Of a DNA stretch of 64,000 bases, positions 36,919 to 45,497 are shown one piece after another (the first letter of the stretch is position 1; each line of letters opens with the position of its first letter). Location of the stretch: contig JANXXU010000015.1 of NCBI GenBank assembly GCA_025350465.1, positions 1 through 64,000 of the forward strand, in the 5' to 3' direction. The notes beneath the pieces are model-generated. The model saw only the letters and a program-made list of their open reading frames with translations, did no database searches and was not told the DNA's origin. Position numbers and translations under genes: made by a program. This DNA is from Alphaproteobacteria bacterium (lineage in GTDB: Bacteria > Pseudomonadota > Alphaproteobacteria > Micropepsales > Micropepsaceae).

Positions 36919-37920
36919 ATGTCGGCAGCAGAGCCGACGCGCGAATTGGTCTCCTCGCCCGGCAATCCGATGCCGCCCGGCGGCGTCGTCGAATGGCTGA
37001 CGGAGGGCGACGGCGTCCGGCTGCGAACGGCGCGTTGGATCTTGCCGGCGCGAGAGGCCCGCGGCACGGTGGTTCTGATGCAAGGCCGCACGGAGTTCGT
37101 CGAAAAGTATTTCGAAGTCGTCGGCGAATTGATCGCGCGCAAATTCTCGGTCGTGACGTTCGACTGGCGCGGACAGGGTCTTTCGTCGCGTCTGCTGGCC
37201 GACGGTCGCAAGGGTCACATCGGAGATTTTTCGGAATTCGATTGCGATCTGCATGTCGTCATGGAGCGCGTGGTCCATCAGCACGGCGTCAAACCATATT
37301 TCGGTCTGGCGCATTCGATGGGCGGCAACATTCTTTTGCGCTATTTGCACGACAATCCACATGAGTTCGAGCGCGCGGTGCTGACGGCGCCGATGCTGGC
37401 GGTCAAGACGGCGCCGTTTCCGCTGTGGATGGCACGAAGCCTCGCGACGATGTGCACGGCGACCGGTAACAAGGGCGCGTATGTGTTCGGCGGCGCCAGG
37501 CAAGATCCGCTGCAGCAAGCATTCGAGAGCAATGTCGTGACGAGCGACAAAGGCCGCTTTGAGCGAATGACAGCGTGCTTCGGCGCAGATTCAGGCCTAG
37601 CGCTCGGCGCGCCCACATTCGGCTGGCTTGATGCCGCGTTTCGCTCGATGGATTTGGTGCGGACGGACGAATTTGCCGCCGCCATCGAGACGCCGGTGCT
37701 CTTGATCGGCGCGGCCTATGACAAGCTCGTCGATCTTGGCGCCGACATCCGCCTTGTGCGGCGGTTGAAGCGCGGCATGTATGTGCTGCTCAAGGCCGAA
37801 CACGAGATCATGATGGAGCGCGACGACATCCGGCAGGCGTTTTGGAATTGCTTCGATGCCTTTACCGCATCGGCCGCCGGTCAGGTAGAGGTCCGAAGCA
37901 GGTCGACGACAGCCGCGTGA
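36919..37920 (+). CDS. Monoacylglycerol-lipase-like alpha/beta hydrolase
   Basis: A 333-residue cytoplasmic hydrolase of the lysophospholipase/PldB group. The nucleophile motif is GLAHSMGGNI (AHSMGG replaces GHSMGG) and the catalytic His lies near LKAEHEIMMER. It probably acts on monoacylglycerols or lysophospholipids, matching the adjacent SCP2 lipid carrier. The last 40 bases overlap the convergent HisN-like gene in antisense. Confidence 0.88.
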   Translation: MSAAEPTRELVSSPGNPMPPGGVVEWLTEGDGVRLRTARWILPAREARGTVVLMQGRTEFVEKYFEVVGELIARKFSVVTFDWRGQGLSSRLLADGRKGHIGDFSEFDCDLHVVMERVVHQHGVKPYFGLAHSMGGNILLRYLHDNPHEFERAVLTAPMLAVKTAPFPLWMARSLATMCTATGNKGAYVFGGARQDPLQQAFESNVVTSDKGRFERMTACFGADSGLALGAPTFGWLDAAFRSMDLVRTDEFAAAIETPVLLIGAAYDKLVDLGADIRLVRRLKRGMYVLLKAEHEIMMERDDIRQAFWNCFDAFTASAAGQVEVRSRSTTAA

Positions 37921-38699
37921 AGCTTGGGGTCTCCGCAAGCGACAACGCGTCCGCCTTGCGACGCTTCGGTGCCGTCCCAGCGCGTGATGACGCCGCCAGC
38001 GCCTTCGATGATAGGAATGAGCGCCTGCACATCCCAAGGCTTCAATCCGGCTTCAACGGTCAGATCGATCATTCCGAGGGCCAGCAAGCCATAGGCGTAA
38101 CAGTCGCCGCCATAGCGTGTCAGGCGTGCTCGATCCGAGAGCGCCGAGAACGCGGCGCTTTCCTCCTTGGTGAAGTATCCGGTCGGAGATGTCGTGGTCA
38201 GGACCACATCTTCGATCGCGGCGCACGCTCGGGTCTTGATCGTGGACGTGCCGTCGCGCGAACGGAACCGAGCCGTGCCGTCGAAGCCGATCCAACGCTC
38301 CTTCATGAAAGGTTGGTCCAGGACGCCGATCGCCGGCCGATTGCCGTCGTTCAGTGCGATCAGTGTTCCCCATTGCGCCATGCCGCACACGAAGGCGCGA
38401 GTGCCGTCGATCGGATCGACCACCCAAGTCAGCGGAGAGGTGCCAGGCGTAAAGCCTTGTTCCTCGCCCAGAATTCCATGACTGGGATAGCGCGCCTTGA
38501 TGCGCGCACGGATCGCCGTTTCGGCGGCGCGGTCAGCTTCGGTGACCGGATCGAATCCGGCGGCGCCGAGTTTATTGTCGACGGCGAACGGCCGACGAAA
38601 AAACGGCATGATCACCGAACCCGCGATGTCGGCGAGTTCTTCCGCAAACGCCGCTAGTTCGCGTAGTTCGTCGCCACTCAAATTCGCACGCGCCATCAT
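37881..38699 (-). CDS. Inositol-monophosphatase-family phosphatase (HisN-type)
   Basis: A 272-residue Mg-dependent phosphatase. The metal-binding motifs are GEEQG, DPIDGTRAF and LKPWDVQAL, all complete. The DPIDGT...F and short C-terminus resemble the histidinol-phosphatase HisN group more than SuhB. It may complete histidine synthesis, though no his genes are near. The 3' end overlaps the convergent lipase by 40 bases. Confidence 0.88.
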   Translation of the reverse strand: MMARANLSGDELRELAAFAEELADIAGSVIMPFFRRPFAVDNKLGAAGFDPVTEADRAAETAIRARIKARYPSHGILGEEQGFTPGTSPLTWVVDPIDGTRAFVCGMAQWGTLIALNDGNRPAIGVLDQPFMKERWIGFDGTARFRSRDGTSTIKTRACAAIEDVVLTTTSPTGYFTKEESAAFSALSDRARLTRYGGDCYAYGLLALGMIDLTVEAGLKPWDVQALIPIIEGAGGVITRWDGTEASQGGRVVACGDPKLHAAVVDLLRTST

Positions 38700-38742
38700 G
38701 CGTGCAAACTCTTGCGCGCGGACGCTTGTGTCAATGCAAAGC

Positions 38743-39123
38743 CTAAGCGTGCTGCTCGCTGCTGCTCAGGGCTTTGGCCAAATCGAGCAGGCGTCGCCGC
38801 GGCCCCTCGTCGAGGCCATAATAGGCCCGGATAAGGTCCATGGTTTCCTTGTTCTGCAGCACGCCGGCCTCGACATTGCCATTGCCATTCATCTCGGGCC
38901 TGCTGTCGAGCAGGCCTTCGAAGAAAAACGACACAGGAATATCGAGCGCCTGGGCCAAGTCCCATAACCGGGAGGCCGAGACGCGATTTGCTCCGCTTTC
39001 ATACTTCTGAATTTGCTGAAAACGGATGCCGACCGATTGGGCCAGCTGTTGCTGTGTCATGCCTAAGAGCCAACGACGGTGACGCACGCGCTGGCCGATA
39101 TGCAAATCAACAGGGTTCTTCAC
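38743..39123 (-). CDS. XRE-family transcriptional regulator
   Basis: A 126-residue helix-turn-helix regulator. The HTH reads RRWLLGMTQQQLAQSVGIRF with QIQKYESGANRVSASRLWD. The C-terminal region (PVSFFFEGLLD, ETMDLIRAYYGL) is shared by a common alphaproteobacterial family. A GTG start at 39123 follows a strong GGGGAGG site; the open frame extends upstream without features. Target genes unknown. Confidence 0.9.
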   Translation of the reverse strand: MKNPVDLHIGQRVRHRRWLLGMTQQQLAQSVGIRFQQIQKYESGANRVSASRLWDLAQALDIPVSFFFEGLLDSRPEMNGNGNVEAGVLQNKETMDLIRAYYGLDEGPRRRLLDLAKALSSSEQHA

Positions 39124-39376
39124 GTGACCTCCCCACTCGGTACACGATACCCACAGGTAGAAATTCGCTCTTTTGGAGTCTAAGGTGAATCGAGCGGCAA
39201 TCAATCAAAAGTTGCTAAACGCTGTGGCGACAACAACCTGTATTTGAAAGATTCAAAAAATTGAACAGACTATGGCGAAACTTTCATACAAAAATCGCCT
39301 GACGCTTGTGCTGGCGCCGGGAATCACGCCTGGCGTTGCTTAAGGATTACAGGCGCCAACTCGCCTTCGGGGCTGG
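39124..39376. other. Intergenic stretch between XRE and typA
   Basis: About 250 bases with no gene seen. An AT-rich patch (39200-39290) should contain the XRE gene's promoter on the minus strand. The GC-rich part near 39315-39350 may terminate typA, but no clear hairpin with a T-run is present. Confidence 0.45.
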
Positions 39377-41206
39377 TTAAGCAAGCTCTTTCGCGGCCCG
39401 CTTGCGGTCATGGGGGCTGAGGAAGCGTTTACGTAAACGGATCGATTTCGGCGTCACTTCGACGAGTTCGTCTTCGCCGATATAGGCAATAGCCTGCTCG
39501 AGCGTCAGGATCTTGGGCGGCGTCAGACGCACGGCTTCGTCTTTGCCCGATGCGCGGAAGTTCGTCAGCTGTTTGGACTTCAGCGCATTGACGTCGAGGT
39601 CGTTTTCGCGCGCGTGCTCGCCGATGATCATGCCTTCATAGACGCGCGTGCCGGACTCGATGAACATGAAGCCGCGCTCTTCCAGGTACCAAAGCGCATA
39701 GGTCTGCGCCTCGCCTTCGCGGTCGGCGATCAACACGCCGACGCGGCGGCCTTCGATCGGGCCGCGGTGCGCTTCATAGCCGTGAAAGACCCGGTTCATG
39801 ATTCCGGTGCCGCGCGTGTCGGTCAGGAATTGGCCGTGATAGCCGATCAAGCCGCGCGAAGGGGCGTAGAACAGCAACCGCGTCTTGCCGCCGCCGGACG
39901 GGCGCATGTCTTTGAGCTCGGCTTTGCGTTTCGACATCGCCTCGATGACGACACCGGCGTAAGCGTCGTCGACGTCGATCGTCACTTCTTCGATCGGCTC
40001 GAGTCTTTCGCCCTTGGGCCCGTCGCGGAAAAGAACGCGCGGGCGCGAGATCGAAAGCTCGAAGCCCTCGCGGCGCATGGTCTCGATGAGAACGCCGAGT
40101 TGAAGTTCGCCGCGGCCCGCGACTTCGAAGGCGTCGGCGCTTTCGGTTTCGGCGACCTTGATCGCCACGTTGCCTTCGGCCTCGCGGAAAAGGCGCTCGC
40201 GAATGACGCGGCTCTGTACCTTTTGCCCTTCGCGACCGGCCATCGGGGAATCGTTGATTCCAATGGTGATTGCGATGGTCGGCGGATCGATGGGATTGGC
40301 GGGGATCGGCGTTTCGACTTCCGGATCGCATAACGTATCGGCGACGCCGGCCTCCGAAAGGCCGGAAATCGCGACGATATCGCCAGCGCGGGCTTCGTCG
40401 ACGGGTACCCGCTGAAGTCCGCGAAAGGCGAGCACCTTGGTGATGCGTCCGCGTTCGACGATCTCGCCTTCGCGCGACAGCGCCTTGATGGAACGGTTCG
40501 CTTGGACGACACCCGATTCGATGCGGCCCGTCAGAATGCGGCCGAGATAGGGATCGGATTGCATGACGCGCACAAGCATCGCGAAAGGCTGATCGGGCGT
40601 GCCCTTGGCCGCGATCGACGGCGGCGGCACACGGGCGAGGATCGTTTCGAAAAGCGGCGTCAGATCCTTGCGCTCATCTTTCTCAAGATCGCGCACGCAC
40701 CAGCCGGCGCGCCCGCTGGCGTAGAGCGTCATAAAATCCAATTGGGCGTCGTTGGCGTCAAGAACGGCAAAGAGATCGAAGACGTCGGTGTGCACTTCGT
40801 GCGCACGTGCGTCCTGGCGATCGATCTTGTTGACGACGACGATGGGCTTCAGACCAAGCTTCAATGCTTTCGACAATACGAACTTGGTCTGCGGCATCGG
40901 ACCTTCGGCCGCGTCGACGAGCAAAACGACGCCATCGACCATCGACAGGATGCGCTCTACCTCGCCGCCGAAATCGGCGTGGCCGGGCGTGTCGATGATG
41001 TTGATGCGCGTGCCATGCCAATCGACGCTCGTGCACTTGGCCAGGATCGTGATACCGCGCTCGCGCTCCAATTCGTTGGAGTCCATGGCGCGTTCCATTA
41101 CCTGCTGATTTTCGCGAAAGGTTCCGCTTTGCTTCAGCAGCTGGTCGACGAGCGTCGTCTTCCCGTGGTCGACATGGGCGATGATGGCGATATTGCGTAA
41201 AGGCAT
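39377..41206 (-). CDS. typA: Ribosome-associated GTPase TypA/BipA
   Basis: A 609-residue translational GTPase. The G motifs are AHVDHGKTT, DTPGHADFGGEV and NKIDRQDA, and the EF-G-like domain carries RITKVLAFRGLQ. The BipA-specific C-terminal domain is at the end. It binds the 70S ribosome and aids assembly and stress growth. A further 27 codons upstream of the ATG at 41206 are open but not conserved. Confidence 0.97.
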   Translation of the reverse strand: MPLRNIAIIAHVDHGKTTLVDQLLKQSGTFRENQQVMERAMDSNELERERGITILAKCTSVDWHGTRINIIDTPGHADFGGEVERILSMVDGVVLLVDAAEGPMPQTKFVLSKALKLGLKPIVVVNKIDRQDARAHEVHTDVFDLFAVLDANDAQLDFMTLYASGRAGWCVRDLEKDERKDLTPLFETILARVPPPSIAAKGTPDQPFAMLVRVMQSDPYLGRILTGRIESGVVQANRSIKALSREGEIVERGRITKVLAFRGLQRVPVDEARAGDIVAISGLSEAGVADTLCDPEVETPIPANPIDPPTIAITIGINDSPMAGREGQKVQSRVIRERLFREAEGNVAIKVAETESADAFEVAGRGELQLGVLIETMRREGFELSISRPRVLFRDGPKGERLEPIEEVTIDVDDAYAGVVIEAMSKRKAELKDMRPSGGGKTRLLFYAPSRGLIGYHGQFLTDTRGTGIMNRVFHGYEAHRGPIEGRRVGVLIADREGEAQTYALWYLEERGFMFIESGTRVYEGMIIGEHARENDLDVNALKSKQLTNFRASGKDEAVRLTPPKILTLEQAIAYIGEDELVEVTPKSIRLRKRFLSPHDRKRAAKELA

Positions 41207-41293
41207 GAGACTGCGAAGGCTTTCGGCCCGGTTTTTCGCGAGGGCGGCATATAGACGTTTTGTTGCGGCGCAGCAAGGCGCCGTCACTTATCG

Positions 41294-42340
41294 TTAGCGC
41301 GTGACCAACGTAGCCGCGATAGGGCGGCTCTTCACCGGCCGCGCGAGGTTGGTGAGGAATTGGTTGGTGCAAGCCGACCAGGAAAAGTTCAGCGCGAAAT
41401 TGCGGCACGCATCAGGCTTGAGATCGAGCGCTCGGCGGGCGGCTCCGGCAAGATCCTCCGACAGGATGCCAACGGGCGCCTCACCGACGATGTCGATCGG
41501 CCCCTGAACCGGATAGGCGGCAACCGGCAGGCCGCTGGCCAGAGCTTCGAGGATGACCAAACCGAACGTGTCGGTCTTCGACGGGAAGACGAAGACGTCG
41601 CTCGCGGCATAGTAGCGCGCCAACTCTTTGCCGAATTTGGGACCGACAAAGCGCGCCTGCGGGTACTTCGCTCTGAGCTCTGACAACTGCGGTCCGTTGC
41701 CGACGACGAGCTTTGAACCGGGGAGGTCGAGCGCCAAAAACCCCTCGACATTTTTCTCCACGGCAACGCGGCCGACATAGAGATAAACCGGCCGCGGCAG
41801 ATCGAGCCATTCTTTCGGGCCCGGTCGGAACAGGTCGACATCGACGCCCCGCGACCAGAGCCGCAAATTTCCGAAACCGCGATCCTTGAGCTCACGCTCG
41901 AGCGATCGTGTCGCGACCATGACGGCGGACGCCGGCGCGTGGAACCAGCGCAACGCGCGATAGGTCCAGGCAACGGGAACGCCAAAACGGGCGTGAACAT
42001 AATCAGGAAAGCGTGTGTGGAACGAGGTCGTGAACGGGATCTTGCTGCGCTGGCAGTAACGCCGCGCAGCTAAGCCGATCGGTCCTTCCGTGGCGATGTG
42101 AATCGAATCCGGATTGAAGTCGACGATGAGGCGGGCGACGGTTCGCCGCGCGAACACCGCGAGCTTGATTTCTGGATACGTCGGCATCGGCACCGTCGAA
42201 AATGCGTCCGGCGTGATGTAGGCAACCTCGTGTCCGAGGCGCTTCAACTCAGTGCCCAGGGTCTCGAGCGTGCGAACGACACCGTTGACTTGAGGCTGCC
42301 AGGCGTCGGTCACAACCATGATGCGCATCGGGCGCGTCAT
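41294..42340 (-). CDS. Family 4 glycosyltransferase
   Basis: A 348-residue GT-B enzyme. The N-terminal motif is VTDAWQPQVNGVVRTLETL and the donor-binding region is YVGRVAVEKNVEGFL, SKTDTFGLVILEALASGLPV with the E-x7-E pair. These patterns suit mannosyl- or sulfoquinovosyl-type lipid transferases. It follows a metallophosphoesterase gene in the same direction, a known pairing in alphaproteobacteria. ATG 42340 is used; 42364 is an alternative. Confidence 0.88.
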   Translation of the reverse strand: MTRPMRIMVVTDAWQPQVNGVVRTLETLGTELKRLGHEVAYITPDAFSTVPMPTYPEIKLAVFARRTVARLIVDFNPDSIHIATEGPIGLAARRYCQRSKIPFTTSFHTRFPDYVHARFGVPVAWTYRALRWFHAPASAVMVATRSLERELKDRGFGNLRLWSRGVDVDLFRPGPKEWLDLPRPVYLYVGRVAVEKNVEGFLALDLPGSKLVVGNGPQLSELRAKYPQARFVGPKFGKELARYYAASDVFVFPSKTDTFGLVILEALASGLPVAAYPVQGPIDIVGEAPVGILSEDLAGAARRALDLKPDACRNFALNFSWSACTNQFLTNLARPVKSRPIAATLVTR

Positions 42341-42432
42341 GACTTCGCCCAGCGAAAATTCCATGCGGGCGGCTTGGCCGCCGGCAGAGCGATTTGGGCT
42401 CCCGGATTGCCGGGCCGTGTGGAGTTTGGTGC

Positions 42433-43359
42433 TCAGGCTATTGCCTTCGCTGGTGGGGCGCGTCCTGGCGCCGGTTGTGCTTCGGTCCACACGATAATTT
42501 GCAGTTTTCCTGCGTAATCTTCAACCAGCGCGCTGCAGCTTTCGACCCAATCGCCGTCATTACAGTAAAGAATTCCGCCCATCTGACGTATTTCGGCCTT
42601 GTGGATGTGGCCGCAAACGACGCCGTCGAGCCTGCGCCGCTGGGCCTCGCGAACAACAGCGTTCTCGAAGCAATTAATGTATTCGACGGCGTTCTTGACC
42701 TGGTCTTTGAGCCAGCGCGAGAGGGACCAATAAGGCAGGCCAAATCTCCGCCGTGCCGCCGCCACGACATCGTTAAGCTTGAGTGCCGTCGCATAGGCCC
42801 AATCGCCTAGATAAGCGAGCCATTTCGCATACATGACCACGCCGTCGAAGTGATCGCCGTGGATGACCAGCAGGCGCCGTCCGTCTGCTGTCTCGTGGAC
42901 CGCCTCGCCAATGACTTCGACGCCCGCAAAGCTGTGACCCGTGTAAGGGCGCAACGCCTCGTCGTGGTTGCCGGGCACGTAGATCACGCGCGTGCCGGCG
43001 CGTGCCTTACGCAGAATCTCGTCGATGACGGCGTTGTGCGTCGGGCGCCAATACCAAACACGCGTAAGGCGCCAACCGTCGATGATGTCGCCGACCAGGT
43101 ACAGCATATCGCTTTCGTTCGAGCGTAGAAAGTCGAGCAGCAACTCGGCCTTACAACCGCGCGTGCCCAGGTGGATATCGGAGATCCAGATCGTGCGATG
43201 CCGTTGCGGGCGGGGCGGGAGAGGCAGAGGGCGATTGGGGGCCGTGGGCCGCCGAGTGGCGACGAGAGTTGCGCCGAATAAAGGCAGGGTGAAACGCACT
43301 AACGCCGTTTCCAATCTCGTCACGCGACCAACTCCGTCAACGATACAAATCAGCTCCAT
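42433..43359 (-). CDS. Metallophosphoesterase (UDP-2,3-diacylglucosamine diphosphatase-like)
   Basis: A 308-residue calcineurin-like enzyme. The five metal motifs are DIHLGTRGC (Asp61, His63), LVGDIIDGW (Asp91), VPGNHDE, VIHGDHFDG and CGHIHKAE. The GTRGCKAELLLDFL start is typical of LpxH-like bacterial enzymes. It lies upstream of the family 4 glycosyltransferase gene, so a role in glycolipid assembly is likely. ATG 43359 chosen; a TTG at 43434 is in frame. Confidence 0.88.
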   Translation of the reverse strand: MELICIVDGVGRVTRLETALVRFTLPLFGATLVATRRPTAPNRPLPLPPRPQRHRTIWISDIHLGTRGCKAELLLDFLRSNESDMLYLVGDIIDGWRLTRVWYWRPTHNAVIDEILRKARAGTRVIYVPGNHDEALRPYTGHSFAGVEVIGEAVHETADGRRLLVIHGDHFDGVVMYAKWLAYLGDWAYATALKLNDVVAAARRRFGLPYWSLSRWLKDQVKNAVEYINCFENAVVREAQRRRLDGVVCGHIHKAEIRQMGGILYCNDGDWVESCSALVEDYAGKLQIIVWTEAQPAPGRAPPAKAIA

Positions 43360-43453
43360 CCCGGTGCGACTTGAGGTGCCAGTCGCCGGTGAATCTTTGA
43401 TGGCGATTGCGTGATTTATTTGTGGGATCGCCAATTATACTGCGTCTCTAGCG

Positions 43454-43468
43454 TTAACCCTAAAGTAA
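43454..43468 (+). promoter_or_regulatory. Near-consensus CtrA box upstream of the metallophosphoesterase
   Basis: TTAA, seven bases (CCCTAAA), then GTAA; one mismatch to TTAA-N7-TTAA. It lies 95 bases upstream of the minus-strand ATG at 43359. Read on the minus strand the site is TTAC-N7-TTAA. Confidence 0.35.
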
Positions 43469-43690
43469 CCAAGTATTCGCACCGCCCGATATGGAGCATG
43501 AATCAAGGGCGGGGTCGGGAACCGGCGATTCTGACAGGCGCTGCCGATGCTCGGTTTTTGCAGCGCAGCAAGATGCTACGGCACCGCTAGGCCTTCCGAG
43601 TGCGCCCATATTTCCCCATAAAATCAGTGGAATATCTGAGCAAAAACAAGGGAGTGCGGTCGTTTCTCGCAATGGGCGAGTAAACGTTTA
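43469..43690. other. Intergenic stretch before the small RNA
   Basis: Roughly 220 bases with no recognised gene. The TGAGCAAAAACAAGGGAG segment near 43640 has a ribosome-site look, but the frame after it is very short. The stretch separates the metallophosphoesterase from the candidate small RNA. Confidence 0.45.
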
Positions 43691-43694
43691 ACAC

Positions 43695-43723
43695 TTGATT
43701 TATTCCGACAGCGAGTCCATATT
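43695..43723 (+). promoter_or_regulatory. Promoter of the candidate alpha-r8-like small RNA
   Basis: TTGATT at 43695-43700 and CATATT at 43718-43723 are spaced by 17 bases. The predicted start point is about 43730, just before the first hairpin of the small RNA. Confidence 0.55.
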
Positions 43724-43729
43724 TGTGCA

Positions 43730-43827
43730 GCGCGGTAGGACGCTTGCGTTCTGCCCCGCAGCCCTTCCTGGGCGTTTCCTCCCTAAACTTGGGCCGCTTG
43801 GCAACCGCCTCGCGGCCCCTTTCTTTT
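43730..43827 (+). ncRNA. Candidate small RNA of the alpha-r8 (MmgR-like) family
   Basis: The transcript would be about 98 nt. It shows a first hairpin (GGTAGGACGC/GCGTTCTGCC, 43734-43755), a small hairpin GCCC/GGGC (43761-43773), the single-stranded motif TTTCCTCCCT at 43775-43784, and a Rho-independent terminator (GGGCCGC/GCGGCCC, 43791-43818, then CTTTCTTTT). The conserved TTTCCTCCCT loop is recalled as the hallmark of alpha-r8 RNAs such as MmgR. It can pair with Shine-Dalgarno sequences. In Sinorhizobium MmgR acts on polyhydroxybutyrate storage; the targets here are unknown. Confidence 0.65.
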
Positions 43828-43839
43828 CCGAGACGGATT

Positions 43840-44385
43840 CTAGGTCCAGGCGCCTGCCGCAGGCGGCTGCGTTTGCGTGCCGCCGTTGAGTGCGCGCTGC
43901 ATCATGACGATGTCGACCCAGCGGCCCAGCTTGTAGCCGACCCCGCGCACGATGCCGACATGAGCAAACCCGGCTCGAGCATGGGTGGCGATCGAAGCGG
44001 TGTTTTGCGAGTCGCCTATGACCGCCACAATTTGGCGCACGCCCTTCGCCTCGCAGCGCGGGATCAGGGCTGCCAAGAGTTCGAGACCTACGCCGCGACC
44101 GCGCCGGTCGTCGCGCACGTAGACGGAGTCTTCCACGCTATAGCGGTAGCCGCTGCGGGGACGAAAGGGCGACGCATAGACGTAGCCGACGACTTCGCCT
44201 GCCTCTTCGGCCGCAAGCCAAGGCAGGCCGTTTGCAACGATGCCGCGCCATTTTTCTTCGAACGCGCCGATCGCCGGCGGCGTTTCCTCGAAGGTGCCAA
44301 AACCATTTGCGACGTAATGTGCGTAGATGGCGTGAAGGTTGGGAATGTCGTGTTCGACGGCGTTGCGGATTAATCGCACGCTCAC
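43840..44385 (-). CDS. GNAT acetyltransferase (phosphinothricin-acetyltransferase-like)
   Basis: A 181-residue acetyltransferase resembling Pat/YncA. It has IRNAVEHDIPNLHAIYAHYV, TFEETPP and the acetyl-CoA motif VRDDRRGRGVGLELLAALI. YKLGRWVDIVMMQRAL near the C-terminus is typical. The GTG start overlaps the formylglutamate amidohydrolase stop (GTGA). Substrate could be methionine sulfoximine-like or an amino acid; not determinable here. Confidence 0.9.
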   Translation of the reverse strand: MSVRLIRNAVEHDIPNLHAIYAHYVANGFGTFEETPPAIGAFEEKWRGIVANGLPWLAAEEAGEVVGYVYASPFRPRSGYRYSVEDSVYVRDDRRGRGVGLELLAALIPRCEAKGVRQIVAVIGDSQNTASIATHARAGFAHVGIVRGVGYKLGRWVDIVMMQRALNGGTQTQPPAAGAWT

Positions 44386-45311
44386 TGCGCAGCTTGACCC
44401 GTCGCGGCCAGGGGCGGGCGCAAGAAGCGCCAGTCGATCTCACCAAGGGCGCGGACGAGCGTCGTCACGGCCTGCGAAATTCGTTTGAGGCCCGCCATGC
44501 GCTCGATGCGCTCCTCATCCATATAAAGCGCGCGATTTATCTCGATTTGCAGCGCATGGAGACCAAGCGCCGGTCGTCCATAATGCTCGGTCGAGAAGCC
44601 GCCGGCATAAGGATTGTTGCGCACGACCGCAAAGCTCTGCAGCGCCAGCGCTCGCTCGATGATGTCGGTCAAGCGACGCGCGCAAGCAGTCCCGAAGCGA
44701 TCGCCGAGCACGACGTCGGGACGCGTCGATCCGATATCCTGATCGAGCGGACCGCCGACAGAGGGCATCGAGTGGCAATCGACGAGCACCGCGCAGCCGA
44801 ACTGTTTGTGCGTCGCTTCGATCAAGCCGCGCAGTCGCGCGTGATAGGGTTTGTAATAGGTGTCGATGCGCCACTGCGCCTCGCTAAACGAAATCTTCTT
44901 GGCGTAGATCTCGGCGCCGTCGCGCACGACGCGGGCGATCGTGCCGAGACCCGCCGAAACGCGGGGGCTGCGGCTGTTGACGAAGCCGGGCAGCGGTGCG
45001 TCGAACATCGCGGGATCCAATTCGTAAGGCTCGCGATTCGGATCGACATAGGCGCGGGGAAAATGGGCCTTGATCAGCGGTGCGCCGAGGGCCGGTGCGG
45101 CGGCGAAAATCTCGTCGACGAAGCTGTCTTCCGAGCGGCGAATCGAGACGGTGTCGAGCCGCGACGATTGCAGAAAGGCCTTGTTGTAAACGCGGCCGGA
45201 ATGGGGGGAGGCAAAAACGAAAGGGAGGGTCTGATTGGCTGGCGCCAAGACCTCGAACGGCGGATCGATCAGCGACCCGCCACGCCTCTCTACGCCGCCA
45301 ACGAGCCTCAC
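44382..45311 (-). CDS. N-formylglutamate amidohydrolase-like protein
   Basis: A 309-residue FGase-family hydrolase. Conserved motifs are FASPHSGRVY, SEDSFVDEIF, PRAYVDPNREPYELD, VDCHSMPS (metal His/Asp) and RNNPYAGGF. It would cleave N-formylglutamate at the end of the HutG route of histidine degradation. No other hut genes are in the window. The GTG start at 45311 is within a near-CtrA site region. Overlaps the next gene, the GNAT, by 4 bases. Confidence 0.9.
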   Translation of the reverse strand: MRLVGGVERRGGSLIDPPFEVLAPANQTLPFVFASPHSGRVYNKAFLQSSRLDTVSIRRSEDSFVDEIFAAAPALGAPLIKAHFPRAYVDPNREPYELDPAMFDAPLPGFVNSRSPRVSAGLGTIARVVRDGAEIYAKKISFSEAQWRIDTYYKPYHARLRGLIEATHKQFGCAVLVDCHSMPSVGGPLDQDIGSTRPDVVLGDRFGTACARRLTDIIERALALQSFAVVRNNPYAGGFSTEHYGRPALGLHALQIEINRALYMDEERIERMAGLKRISQAVTTLVRALGEIDWRFLRPPLAATGQAAQ

Positions 45312-45315
45312 GCCG

Positions 45316-45330
45316 TTAACCCTTGGTTAG
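45316..45330 (+). promoter_or_regulatory. Near-consensus CtrA box upstream of cpdR
   Basis: TTAA, seven bases (CCCTTGG), then TTAG; one mismatch to TTAA-N7-TTAA. It lies between the divergent formylglutamate gene (start 45311) and cpdR, 168 bases before the cpdR ATG. Confidence 0.4.
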
Positions 45331-45497
45331 ATGGCGCAAGTGGAGCATCGATATGGGACGCAATCAAGGCAAACCGGCGTGACCGCGACAAGATTTTGGT
45401 TAACAGTTGCATGGACTTGGCGCAAAAAGAGCGCGGTCGTAATAGTGGGCGTAGCTCTTGCACGGTTCCGCCGAGAGCTCGAGGGGTATTAAGGACT

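Noticed and set aside
39426-39441. Palindrome CGTTTACGTAAACG as an operator
   Set aside because: It lies within the conserved end of typA, in coding sequence; no evidence of regulatory use.
43491-43691. Small frame in the spacer before the small RNA
   Set aside because: No ribosome site and no recognised family; composition resembles intergenic DNA. The small RNA region starts at its end.
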